Shown here in pieces: positions 11,040-23,135 of a stretch of DNA of 64,000 nt. The notes under the pieces were generated by a model that was given only the letters and a program-made list of their open reading frames with translations, ran no database searches and was not told the origin of the DNA. Source of the DNA: Pomphorhynchus laevis (Eukaryota; Acanthocephala; Palaeacanthocephala; Echinorhynchida; Pomphorhynchidae); NCBI GenBank assembly GCA_012934845.2, contig WNNJ02000652.1, positions 119,876 to 183,875 of the forward strand, in the 5' to 3' direction. Within the stretch, counting starts at the first letter, position 1. Each line of letters starts with the position of its first letter. The position numbers were made by a program, and so were the translations under genes.

Positions 11040-13200
11040 ATACTAACCTTACCTATCTACAAAACTCAAGGGAACGTTTACGAAATATGAACAAACAAAT
11101 ATGTGAAGTAAGGATACGCTGTACGATCACAGTACCTACAAGCACAATTGGGGCCTTTAAGATGACATGATAACTTAATTTTGCTTATCTTATTATGGTA
11201 TCCATTAATAAACGCTCGCTAAATTAATGGTGGTTTAATAGCTCTTTCTTTCATCCATTTAGATGGTGTATACGCCGGCGTCATAAAATATTCAGAGTTT
11301 ACCCGTGATAGTTTTTCCTGAAAAAAACTAATGCATAATGCATAAGTTTACTCTCGATATGGCTTCGACTACCGAGGATGGCGTTTTCATAAAAATGCGA
11401 AGATCCGCTTCAAGAATCTCCATTTACAATGATCTATTTGATCAAAATTTATAGCTAATAAGTCCGCTCAGAATGATGTTATGCCGTATGATATAATGGG
11501 AACCCCAATGAGGTTGTTAAAGCAATCTCGGCCGCTTTTTACTCTAGATGTTTCTTAAATTAACATCGCGAAGTGATCAAAATACCCAAATGCCTATAAC
11601 TATTGCTGAACTCAAAGAAAGTATCATCATAAATCAAATAATATTTACAAGCAAGACGTCCTCCCCTTTTCTAAACTTCATTACTTTTGATTTGGATATA
11701 TATACCTCTAGATGATTACAAGCACAAGTCTCTCAGATGATTAAGTGCACATTGTGTCGAGCTTACATTAGAATCATTATGATCAGATAATCTGCGTACA
11801 ATACACAGCTTACATAAGGTAATTGCTTGAAATAAAATAAGGCAAATCCATAACAAAAAAGGAAAAGAGTAGAGGACTTGATGGATCACCTTGTAATACT
11901 CCTTTGTCTACTGTAAAATAATCCGATGAAAATAGCCCATCAAATATTCTCATACAGCTTGGTTGAAGTAACTCAAGGATTAATTTTAGAATGTTACCTG
12001 CAATGTTTACTTTAAAGGTCAGCTTTTCAATCAACATGTTCGATTGACTGAGTCAAATGCTTTTCAAAAATGTATAATCCAAAGTATCAAAAACATACTC
12101 GATATAGGTTAAACTTACCTTCGTCTCCGACCCTGATGCCTGGCAAAGCACTTCCGAAGGATGCTGAGCCCAATTGCTAATTGTGAATTTCAGCTTTATT
12201 TGAGCAATTTTCGACGTGTCAGTAACCATGGCGCTTTCTCGGCCTTTTCCAGGAGTATTCCCTCAGTTTTACGCATGCTTGTCTTCCTAAAGTTGGAAAG
12301 AATTTGACAGTACAACTTACGACAACGAACATAGTCCTCACACAATTCTATATTGTTTTTCGACAGTTTACAGAAATTTATAAGCTCTCGTTGAAACTGC
12401 CTAAACCAATTCGGTTTGTTAGATATCTGATAAGTTATCCCGGTTGCCCTAATCAGTTAGCACGCATCCAGCAACTACTTAGTCAAGAATGAAAGACTAC
12501 CAGCAAGATATCCTACTATTAATAATCCATATGAGAGATCGATACTATCAATATTGACTTATTTTTACAGACAATTCGACATGGTTGCAAAGGTTTGGAG
12601 AAAACCTTCAAGGGTATATTTTCTCAAAGCACAAATGATACTGGCTTATGATTGCGTATAAGTGATCATACTCACGCTAATTCAAGCTGAATGCTTACAA
12701 CTGGAATGTTCGAAAATACCATTTCTACGCAACTTCTTCCATTCAAAGATTCGTACGACCATTTATCTTCAGTTCAATGTTTGCGATTCGAGATATTCAT
12801 TTGATTAAGACAGCTTATCTGAAATAATCGCACCTTATCTAGCATTAAAATCTTCTGCTATTATAGTAGGCTTTAAGCTGTGGTTGAGCGGCAGTAGTTC
12901 TGACATATCATCAATAATGTCCGTCACTTTAAGTGTGGGACTAAAATATAAAGCAATGATTAGTATTTTAGGAGAATCTACTGCTATAGAATATCAGACT
13001 CTCGGATGACCCACTTATCAAGGAAAGGTTTGATCGCAAATATAATTCCCCAGAAGGCCGTTCTTTAGGTCTAATTAACGCTGAAGTATCGAAAGTGTAA
13101 ACTTCCCAGATCGATATTTTGATAGTAAGTAATGTTTCTACCAGAATAAGTATATCGAAATTATACAAACCATTTAGCTATGCTCTCAATTAGCAAAGTC
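11040..13200 (-). pseudogene. Decayed LINE (endonuclease plus RT), minus strand
   Basis: Read on the minus strand the order is that of a non-LTR retrotransposon. Near 13168 the apurinic-type endonuclease begins (YNFDILILVETLLT, then IRPKERPSGELY). Near 12860-12820 a degenerate copy of the DFNAR endonuclease motif appears. RT follows at 12037-11810 with KGVLQGDPSSPLLFSFFV, the conserved Q-G-D-P-x-S-P-x-L box. Around 11290-11110 a tail motif (W...FINGYHNKISKIKLSCHL, then CACRYC) resembles the cysteine-bearing C-terminus of LINE RTs. Many stops and frame changes separate these pieces and the catalytic YADD box was not found, so the copy is dead. The clade is not assigned. Confidence 0.7.
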
Positions 13201-13614
13201 CTAAGGCCCTCACCGTTATAAAGAAGCAAGCGCAGTGTTCCCTTCTTATCTAATTTCAGTGCCTGCGGAGATTATTCTATGCATAATCATAAATTTGGAT
13301 GTTGAGCTTTCTCCTTCGCCAAATTCAGCCTACTTATAGAATAAGATGTTATTTCATTCGTAGCTATATTCGACGGTTGCACTGGAGAACTTCTCTCTTG
13401 TTCAAAGGACTATGTGGTTATTTCAAATGGCATACGAAATACCTGGTTTGCTAGACGCTTTTTTTCAATTGCCTACGAAGTGTTTTCACCGCTTCTTGTT
13501 CAGTAAGGATAAATATGGACTTACATAAATCGTTTTAAATGTTTCAATATTCATAACAGGATAACGTCTAGCAAGTACTCTTTCTACAGTAAGTTCATTA
13601 ACAGTGGGACACGC

Positions 13615-13812
13615 TAATTCAAGGTGCATTCTTACAACCGGAATATTAGAGAATATCATATCCACGCAACTTATTCCATTTTAAGATTCGTACGACCATT
13701 TCTCTTTAGGTATATGTAGTTCAAGGTTTTGCGATTCGAGATATTCCTTTAATAAATACAGCTTATCTGAAATAGTCGCACCATGTCTAGCATTAAAATC
13801 TCCTGCTATTAC
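13615..13812 (-). pseudogene. Second copy of the LINE endonuclease segment
   Basis: The minus strand reads TVIAGDFNARHGATISDKLY, continuing into a segment nearly identical to 12860-12620. GDFNARH is the conserved endonuclease motif. A stop lies inside. It is either part of a second, truncated insertion or a local duplication upstream of the LINE at 11040-13200. Confidence 0.65.
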
Positions 13813-15946
13813 AGTAGGTGTTAATCAATTATAATTAGAATATATTTAAATATTTAAATATATTTAAATATTAATAATATTTAAAATGCACATATGATGA
13901 TTTATCGTGTAATTTTTAATGTAGCTTTTATGTTCATAATTTGTAAATTTATGGTTCATTTTATTTTAAGGAAGCATTTCAAAATTGGATAGTTTTCATA
14001 TATATTTTGTTTTATATTTTTCTTCCCAAATATATTTAATATATTGAAGAAGATTCAATATATTTAATAGATTATTCCGTAATCTATTTAATAGATTACG
14101 TGAATCTATTAAATAGATTCACGTAATCGGTTGTACGAGGGGAGTTTCATCTATTTAGCATCTGTGATGATCATAAATCGTACATTGAAAACTTTTCATT
14201 TTATGTCTCTTCTTTAAGATTTCGTTTAGGAACAAAACATTAAATTATTTCTTAATTTTCAAGTTTTTCGATTATTAATTGTAAATTTTCTAGAGTAATG
14301 AAGCATTCGATGGTGTAATGTTTTTGATTATGCATGTATCAATCGCTGCTATTATGGAAAAAATTCTCTACAAATAATTAAATGATAATCTTTAATAATT
14401 TATTTTAATTAAAAATTTAAATTCATTAACTTAATTTAATAATTATTTTCTAATTTATTCGGATTTTATTGAATTATTATTTTGTTGTTCTAATTTCTAC
14501 CCACAATATCGAATTAAAAATTTTTTAAATCTTCTTATTTTCGTTATTCTCCAAATAAAATAGAAAATATAAAGTTTCATTAATAAAATTATATTTCATT
14601 ATATTAAACTAAAAATTTAAATTATTAAATTAAATAATGATTAACAAATCAAATCAAAGTTTTAAAAGAGTTATTTAAACTGAAAATTTAAATTATTAAA
14701 TTAATCAAATTGCTTGATCTTTTGGTATAATTTGAAAAAAATAATTGCCCGTAAGTTATTTTATGAGTCATAAAATAACTCATAAAATAAGTTATTTTAT
14801 GTCAAAAGTAAGATATTTCAACTATAAGCAATAATGGTTTTCTTTGAACACCAGTTTACTCTTTCATATTGATTGCTTTTGCTTGCTTTCTATAAATGGT
14901 TTTTTTCTCATGTTTGAAGTATATAATCTAATTGTAAGATTTTAGCCAATGAAACCTATCCACAAGTCTACAATTATCAAATTGAAATCCATTCTAATTT
15001 CAAATTTTTGATTTGTGTAAGAATAGAAATTGGTAGCAGACACTGCCAAGCAGGACAAATGCTGAAGAAGATGAGAATAGAAAGTAATTTTTAGGTAGGT
15101 TTTCCAATTGAAAGATGAACCTTTCATTATCAACACAGGCAAACCATCACCGTTAACAGTTTGCATGCTTTCTAATTTCATTGCATTAAATGGAATCTGA
15201 AAAGTTGTGTACTTTATTACAACGCTTTAATTTTATATTTCACAAATAATCGTTCTGACTTGTTAAACAGATTCAATCACATTGATCCATAAAGAAGAAT
15301 TTAACTTCTAAAAATTATAACAAAGGAAATCGATATTTATCGTATTTAAAGTATTCATTTATTTTTCCTTAAAGTTTTACAAATTCAAAATAATCGTTTT
15401 TGAATATTTATAAAACTTATAATATAAAACTATAAGGATAATAGTAAACTATTAGTACAATATAAAACTATAAGGGGAAAAATGCTAATTTTTTATTTTA
15501 TTTAATTGTTAAATTATAAATGTTTTTAAAAATCGATAATTAATGAAATACATAAGAGAAAGTATAAAAGTATAACGATATTACAGTTTCACAGTATTAT
15601 AATATTGATAATTAACACTACAATATAATATAATACTACATTAATACTACAGTATTAATTGATTCAATTAAAATGTACCTTTTAATCTATGCATTTGAGA
15701 TAATTTCCAATGAATAAATTATTTTTTCACTATTTTGTATGCTTTACAAATGATTTTGAATCTATCTTGACTGAATACAAGTCCTTATCTGTATCCGCTT
15801 GTTTATTAAAGCAAAGCTTTTGCATAAATCGAGTACACATAATGTTTGAATGCTTCCCTTGACGAAACAAGGGAAGATTAATGTTTTGCTATTATATATA
15901 GAATTCAAAATGAACGATCATGGATATAATCGAAACTACAAAGAGC
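13813..15946. other. Very AT-rich spacer with local palindromes
   Basis: Mostly A and T, with nested palindromes near 14050-14130 (AATCTATTTAATAGATT type) and ATAAAATAACTCATAAAATAA-type repeats near 14758. A short minus-strand frame at 15181-14942 follows a plausible acceptor (CAACTTTTCAG) but resembles nothing recognised. No gene is called. Confidence 0.4.
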
Positions 15947-15952
15947 TTTATT
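15947..15952 (-). terminator. Poly(A) signal AATAAA for the cystatin gene
   Basis: AATAAA on the minus strand, 117 bases after the cystatin stop codon at 16069-16071. Confidence 0.6.
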
Positions 15953-16068
15953 CCACAATGTAGTCGAAAAATAAGAAAAGATAATTTAATATTATTTAAA
16001 CTTTAGGACTATTATTCAAAGCAAGTTGCTATTGTTGGACTAAAATAATCTGAAATGTCAATTTTACT

Positions 16069-16200
16069 TCAGAAATAAGATAATGGGGAATTCCCAGACA
16101 CCGATTTAACGACATTTGAGAGTTCAACCGGTTTGCCCGTATGCTGCAGCGGTTTGTATATTCTTAAATGATGATAATCATTCGTCGTCTTGTCTTTCAC
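16069..16200 (-). CDS. Cystatin exon 4 (C-terminus and stop)
   Basis: Acceptor CATTTAG, 43 codons plus TGA. It begins VKDKTTNDYHHLRIYKPLQH and ends SPLSYF. Confidence 0.9.
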   Translation of the reverse strand: MKDKTTNDYHHLRIYKPLQHTGKPVELSNVVKSVSGNSPLSYF

Positions 16201-19200
16201 CTAAATGTAAAAAGCAAATAGGTAATGTTTTAATAAGCATTATATTTCGCACAAAATCCCTCCGTACTATCACCGTTATATATTGACTAAAATTCATCAA
16301 GCTATTTCAAGCTATATGGCCTTATGATTGTCATCAACTACTCACGACGTTATTTAATAACGTATTGATTATTAAAGTATGACGAAAGCTGTGAGCAGTA
16401 GCAAAATTTGTCGTAATATACAAATCAAATGCACATCAAATACTGCATATCAGCTAACATTATCTTGTAGAAATTACTATACCCGAAGAAATAGCATGTT
16501 AAATAATTGTTTTATACTAATATTACAATTATGTATTTATATATTTATATAAGAAAATATCTTAAAATGAGACTGTTTATCAAATACAGTCTTGATTAAG
16601 TATAGATTTTCCTATATTTGAAATAATGACTTTTATTTAAAGAACTAACCCTTTTATTTTGAAGGGGTCACTTAATTGATTTGATCAATTTGTACACTTT
16701 TGTCCGACTATAATGGTTTACTGCTTTGATTTAGTGTTCACTTATCTATTGGTAAACCCTGATCGATTTTGGTCAACTTTGCTCCCATAGTTAAATTAGA
16801 ATTTTGGTTTATAAAGTTATTTTATCATTACAAGAAAGGTTTTGAACAGAACGACAATTTCCATTTTATATGACCCAGTAGAACATAATTCTATTAATTC
16901 TATTAATGGTACCAGCAACCAATATAGTCCGTTAATTATAAATCCAAAGAAGATTTAATTATACTATTTAATTAATATTTAATTATAATATTAATTATTT
17001 TTGATATGTATTTTATTTTGCACAAAATCCGTCCGTACAGTCACAGTTATATACCGACGAAAATGAAAATAACTTATCAAGATATATGACCTTTTGATTA
17101 TAATTAACTACTCACGTAATAAGGTTTTGATTTTTAGGGTATGTCGAAAGCAGTGATAAATATTTTATATATTATTATATAATAATTATATATTATATAT
17201 AATATATAATTATTATATAATGATTTATATATTTATCTCGTAATAAATGTCGTACAAAAACATAAATAAATTTATTTCGTAAAAAATTCAGTTTCAAATA
17301 AACATAATTAAATAAAATTTTCTTCATTACTTTAAATATAGGATAATTTGAATTTAGACAAGACCATACTTGAAAACTATTTCAATTCAGTTTGAACGTT
17401 TTAAAGGGTAATGATTTCAAAAGCTAATTCATCAATTTTAGATGCCATTATGTCTTACCTTGACAAAATAGTTGGTGCCTGAAACAATTTGTGTTTTGTA
17501 GGAGATAGCTTCCAGGTTATCAGCCTTTGCTGATAGATGTTTTTCTATATCAGATTTGAGCTAAAACAGGTGTAATATAATTTCGTTTTCGAGTAAGAGT
17601 TCAATTTGATTTTACAATGAATCAGATTAAATAAATTGAATTTTTAATAAAAGAATTTTAATTTAAAATTAAATTTTGAATTTGAATTTTATTTAATTAT
17701 ACTAAAATCCTATAAATTATAAAATTATGTTAAATTTTATTAAAATTTTATATAATTCAAATAAAATCATAATTTAGAGTTAAAGAGTTTTCGATTTTCG
17801 CATACCGATTGAATATGATTTTGAATATCGACCAGATTATCCGTTCTTTCATCTGACAATCCACCGAGCTGAGTACAAAATATAAAATAAATTAAACTTA
17901 AATTGACAATTGAAATATATTTAATACAAAAACGATTTTACAGCAAAGAACGTTTTTCTTCAAAGAGCAAATATAGGAAATTGTAAATCAATTTTACGAC
18001 AATGCGTTGTAAGATTTTGCTTAAAATCTAAATTCGAATTATAAGAAAGAATAATTTTTTCACTACAAAAACGACTTTTATGGATAAATATCTAGAACAT
18101 TCATCAATACTAACGTGATATTTCCTTAAACAATTAATACAATCTGACAGCTTAAAAATTGATATATAAAACAAATTTTATATAAAAAATGATATTAGCA
18201 TTTCGTTTATCATACGAATATATTTTTATTAATATTTTTAAATATTTTTATTTTTTAAATATTAAAAAATTAAAATATATTGATATAATTTTACATTTAA
18301 ATATTAAGGATAATGAAATATAAAGATATCAATGACATTGCAATATAAAATTTCCAATGATTTAAAATATTTATATTTTAATTATGATAATATAATAAGA
18401 GTATCTTGTGAATAAAAATACATATTTTTATATTTTTAATAAAACATTTATTTTATTTTTTAATTATATTTGTCATAGAATTTATTTAAGTGAATTAAAT
18501 TTGCAGGAATGAATAAATAAGGTTGATTCCAAAAATTACAATATTTCGATAGTTTCTGTTATCATCCTAAAGAAGCATACTAAAAATCAGTTAAACAAAA
18601 GAATTTAAGAATTTAATATTGATAGTTGATCTAAAACTGTAGACAGTTTATAACCGTCCCTATAAGGTTGCAAAGTCATTCAAAAAATTTGAAGTTCTAA
18701 CGAACCCTTCATATTTCCCATTGATGCATAATTTGCTTTCTTAATCAGCAAAAATGGAGATTGTCGACTGAACCATCGTGTTTTAGTGCCTTCGTATTTG
18801 CATAGATGATCTATGTGGTCGGAATCTTACCGTGTTTCTCTTCTATGTGTTGTTTAATGGTGCCTTTCTATTTGTGTTGTTTTTATTGATTGTCTAATGG
18901 CTGGGTTGTGTAACCATTGTATTTTGGTTGACTGGCGCTACATCCAGCTTCACTACATGGGAATTCATGAACAACATGTGACTTGGTGATATCGGTTTGG
19001 TCGTTATTCTTAATCATTAGGTAGCGTAATTTCTTAATTCTGTAGAATATTTGTAGTTCAACCGTTTTTTATTATATAATTTAATATGCCATTAATATAA
19101 TATTATAATTGGTAAAAAGACTTCGATTTCGTTGTTAAGATCGTATACCAGCCTTGGTTGGTTGAAATCTGTTTTTTTTATTTCTCCCTTCCAAGCCCAG

Positions 19201-22200
19201 TACAAAGCTTAAGCTTATCATAAAGCCTGTCTCATTTGATATAATTTCATTAAGATGATAATAGAAGCTAACGAAATATTAGAATCAAACTAATTTCTTC
19301 GTCATTGTAAATTTATAAAACTATTGGAAGAAATAAAAGAATATTTTTAATACATAAATAACAAATTAAATAAAAAATATTAAAAATTTAATATTATTAA
19401 CTTATTTAAATTTAAATTTTAGGATCATATAATTACAATATGATATTAGTTATATAATATAGAATATTATAAATTTTTGTGTAAAAATCAAATATTTAAA
19501 GTGAGCCGTTGTGATTTATTTTCATAAATCCATCAATAAAAATTGATATTGAAAGTAAATAGATAAGCGTTGCATTATATAAAGGATATTTGCTTTTACA
19601 TATTCTACAATGCATGTGTTTGTAACTCTTGTATGCATTTAAGTGTCTTATTCGTTGATTATCCGATCATTGGCATTGACAGTCATTCAGTTATCAAGTG
19701 AGACATATCCTTTGCAGAACTTGAAAATTTAAATGTTTAAACCATTATGTTATAAACACTGATACTCGGTACACGGTATCACGTCAAGTATATTGGTCAA
19801 ATAGCATGAGGTTTAATAATTGTATTAAAGGCAGCTGTCGAATGCATTTAAATGTTCAGACGTTAACGTTTTGCGACTGATAACGATGTAAGAGAAAAAA
19901 TAGAAGTGAGTTATCAAAATCCATAATTGACAAAGGTATAAAAAATGTATCATTATTACTTCAAAATGACTTTCTTACCCGATGCCATAAGCCTTAATCT
20001 GTAATTATTACTAAGTAAATAGAATTATGTAGTAGATATTCATTTAATTATTATTTTTAAATTTAAATTTTAAATTTAATTTCACTTTTAAATTTTAATA
20101 AAAATTAAATAAATTGTTTATTATTAAATTAATTATAATTTAAAAAAGATTAGATAAGCAATTAATAGGATACACAACCGAAGTAGCTTCTTATGCCAAA
20201 TAAACTTTACCATTTTAAATCTAAAATTATAACAATATTGTATTATTTAAAATGTATAATTTATACTTTTATACTTTTATACTTTTACTTTCTACAATAT
20301 ACTAATATTTTTAATAAAAATGTAATATAATTAAACTTTATTAGAAAACTAAGCAAATTGTAATCCAATTTAATTTATCAAATTAGCTTATACAACCAAA
20401 GTAGGCAACGCATTCTTTGTATTAAAATAAAAAAGATATCAGGATGAACTTCATATATAAAATATGAAAAATCTGAAATTTTTGAATTTAACTGATTATA
20501 ATTGACAAAGGCGTTGCGCCGAAACGACATGTAGAAAATAGAATACTTATTAACCCAGTATTTTTAGGAATTTAAATATTAAACTCTATTAAATATTATC
20601 CCAGTATTATAATAAAGATTGGTGATTATCATTGATATGTTAACTCCAATAATCTAATTAGATGTGGCAATGTAGAGAACCCTTATCGTAAAGAGATAAG
20701 TTCATATATGGCATTCATTTTAGTTTTATTAGGGGTGCGGTAGTGAAAACCGTGATCCAAATACTAGATTTAGAAATATAGAAAAATTAAACGTGTCAGC
20801 ACATATCAAAATTTCATAAGTAGAAAAGAAAATCTATAAAAATCATATATAAGACAACAATCAACGGATTGTATAAGAAATATGCTATCCGTAATAAAAC
20901 TACAGTGGGATTTTAAATACAAACGCTTTTTGATTGATTAAAACGATATTGCTCATAATCAAATTCTGCTTATTTTTCGGACAATACGAAGTATTTTTTC
21001 TTGGTAAAAAATGTCCGCCGTGCAAAAATGCCCATTGGATTCTTGCAATATGTGGAGGTGCTAAAAGCACTGTGATAGCGATCTCCTATCCGTGACTAAA
21101 TTTCCATAACTGAAAATTTGGGTGGATATATATGTATAGGATTTGAAGCGTATTGTTGATTAACTCTGCTGTTTTCACTGAAAATAAGACACTCAGATTC
21201 CCGTAAAAATAAGAAAAAATGTAGAGAAATAGGAGCATCTTAAAAAATACGTATAGTGTTTGTTCAAAATGAAATTACTTCACTTTTGCAATTACTAGAT
21301 GTGTCGATAAATTAAATTCAATCATTTCAATCATCATTCAATCAATGGTGATTGAATTAATGAAGAGATGATAGATGCTTCAGAAAATGAAAAAACCGAA
21401 CAAAAATGATAATATCAAAAGACTCATTTAGACAGGTAACAGATAAATAGAACGATTTTATGAAAAGGATAAATGAAGAGTTGATTATACAGAGTTTTGA
21501 AGTTTTCGGGATATTGGGAGAGGATATGAATATAGATAAATAAAAAGGACGTATACTCGTTTGGGATTTCAGTTGCCCGAACACCCTGGCCGCCAGTCAT
21601 GTCGCACATGCAGTGTCTTCTGCTAGCGCTGTTGCGACCCGAGCGAAGCAGCTCAAATGAACCAAATACAGCTGCTTCGAGAATCGACAGTATTTGTTCA
21701 TTATCATAGCCATTGAAACACTAGGCGTGGTCGGTTTCAGCGCTTCTGCGTTTCTGAGGCAGCTTGGTTCGAGGTTGGGGCGACAACCGGAGATAAACGC
21801 GCATTCAGCTGGAATCAGCGCGGCCGTGCAACGAGGGAATGCGGCATCATTTTTGGAGACGGCTGTAGATTCCTCCCTAGGCAACTACCATCTTTGACGA
21901 TATCTATATTTATACTTGTATCAATTATCTTAATATCGATAAATTACACGAGGCATTACATCATCAATTTCAAATTATGCCTATATAATATTTAATTAAG
22001 TGTAATCTGGATACTGCTTTAGGATTGGGATTTTTATGGAAAGGACAACATTTCTTTAAATAAATTCTCTAATTCAATATATATTGAATTAGCATTTACT
22101 ACAAATGATCATACATAGATTGATTTTTACATTATTTATATTTAGATATTTAGTTGTCTTGTTTTTTAAATATTGTTGTCGTCTTATTTTCGAGGTATTT

Positions 22201-23135
22201 TAGCGTTTGTTTTTCAAAAACAATACTTTTAAAAATGTCTTATTTTCGACGGACGACCGTAGAAGTTAAGAATATCTGTTATATACAGATCCTTACTTAT
22301 GAGATGTGTTTAGGAAGAAAGCATAATTTCATAATTGTGATGTTATATATACCCTAAATTTGGGATACATTAAACATTGGAAATGTGAAATAATGAAGGA
22401 GGGCTATTACATAATAAATAAAGATTCCTAAGAGATAATCCACAATATATAATCACAACAATTTAATTTTTAAATAAATAATAAAGAAAACAAACTAATT
22501 CAAATAAAAAATATTCATTTTTCAATTTCTTTAAAACATGTACGTTTTTGAGGTTACATCAAAAAATAAATTACAATTATTAATAATATTAATTATACAT
22601 ATAAATCCTATAAAATTACGGATCGCTTTAAAATAGTAAAAGGTGATTTACAAGAACAATATCTCTAAACGATATGTAAAAAACAAAAAGTGATTTAAGC
22701 AAAATCGAAAAAAAGATAAATTGTGAAAAACAAAATATCGAAGAAATAAAATTTGTATAATTGTAGATTAGAGCAAACTGCTGATTAGAAAACATAAATG
22801 ACAAACAAAATAAAAAGAAAACGAGTAAACACAAAGTGTTTTTGATTTGATAAAATTTATTGTAAAAATTAAACATACATGTTCAGACCAAGCGAATAAT
22901 CTTTTACGTATCTTAGAGAAACAGCTTAACATTGGTTTGATATATGATGAGATTAAAGTTAATGAAGTAGACGTGAACGAAATTATCAACAGTTTGTAAA
23001 ATATAAGGCGTGATATTTCTCGTGACTAAAAACTTCATCAAATAGAAACATTTTTACCTTTTCGATCGAATAAACGCGTGCTGTCATCAGACATATGACT
23101 TGAAATACGAAAAAGAAGGAAATAGCAGACATCAT
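16069..23135 (-). CDS. Secreted stefin-type cystatin (cysteine protease inhibitor), four exons
   Basis: Four minus-strand exons (23135-23058, 17868-17806, 17560-17459, 16200-16069) join in phase 0 at each junction to give 124 residues. Residues 1-26 form a signal-peptide exon (MMSAISFFFVFQVICLMTAR). The mature part opens LGGLS, the N-terminal glycine wedge of cystatins. Residues near 71-75 read QIVSG, the Q-x-V-x-G papain-binding loop, followed by TNYFVKV. The protein ends SYF, as stefins typically end in TYF or similar. There is no cysteine in the mature chain, so it is type 1 (stefin) in sequence, yet it carries a signal peptide, an arrangement reported in flatworm and myxozoan stefins. It should inhibit cathepsin-like proteases outside the cell or in lysosomes. 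Intron 1 (5.2 kb) holds Penelope and LINE fragments. A paralogous first exon is at 1238-1315. Confidence 0.9.
17459..17560 (-). CDS. Cystatin exon 3 (QxVxG loop)
   Basis: 34 codons between acceptor CTGTTTTAG and donor GTAAGA. It contains YKTQIVSGTNYFVK, the diagnostic protease-binding loop. Confidence 0.92.
17806..17868 (-). CDS. Cystatin exon 2 (N-terminal glycine region)
   Basis: 21 codons between acceptor TTGTACTCAG and donor GTATGC. It begins LGGLSDERTDNLVDIQ. Confidence 0.85.
18660..19025 (-). pseudogene. Penelope-like element, GIY-YIG endonuclease remnant
   Basis: The minus strand reads HVVHEFPCSEAGCSA, then YNGYTTQPL, then GTIKQHIEEKHGKI. This matches the layout of the GIY-YIG nuclease at the C-terminus of Penelope-like retroelements (V-Y-x-F-x-C, YIGYTT, GxIxxH). 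The copy is broken and no RT is attached. It sits inside intron 1 of the cystatin gene. Confidence 0.55.
20182..20517. repeat. Paralogous intron segment, copy 2
   Basis: The counterpart of 1-320, here inside intron 1 of the complete cystatin gene. Shared stretches include GTAGCTTCTTATGCCAAAT and CAACCAAAGTAGGCAACGCA. The distance to the signal-peptide exon is 2.5 kb here against 0.9 kb in copy 1; the LINE fragment at 21.6 kb accounts for only part of the difference. Confidence 0.75.
21600..21897 (+). pseudogene. LINE C-terminal fragment (same tail family as 2054-2578)
   Basis: A plus-strand frame reads AVSSASAVATRAKQLK, then after a stop IAIETLGVVGFSASAFLRQL, then AAVQRGNAASFLE. The pattern (alanine-rich basic helix, IETLG, QRGNA) is the conserved tail of LINE proteins with a restriction-like endonuclease. 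The patch is roughly half GC in an otherwise AT-rich intron, marking it as an insertion. Only the tail is preserved, so the copy is a 5'-truncated relic. Assignment rests on motif memory. Confidence 0.5.
21898..23057. other. AT-rich DNA within cystatin intron 1
   Basis: No coding exon or element recognised between the LINE fragment and the cystatin signal-peptide exon. Confidence 0.4.
23058..23135 (-). CDS. Cystatin exon 1 (signal peptide)
   Basis: 26 codons from ATGATGTCTGCT to AAAAG before donor GTAAAA. The second ATG is directly adjacent, so the start could be either; the first is used here. Confidence 0.8.

Noticed and set aside
14942-15181. Minus-strand frame after a good acceptor, possible extra exon near the cystatin gene
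   Set aside because: It resembles no cystatin region, lacks a convincing donor and lies beyond the cystatin poly(A) signal.
21597-21884. 95-codon minus-strand open frame starting MPREEST
   Set aside because: It is the complement of the LINE tail fragment on the plus strand; only the plus-strand reading matches a known family.
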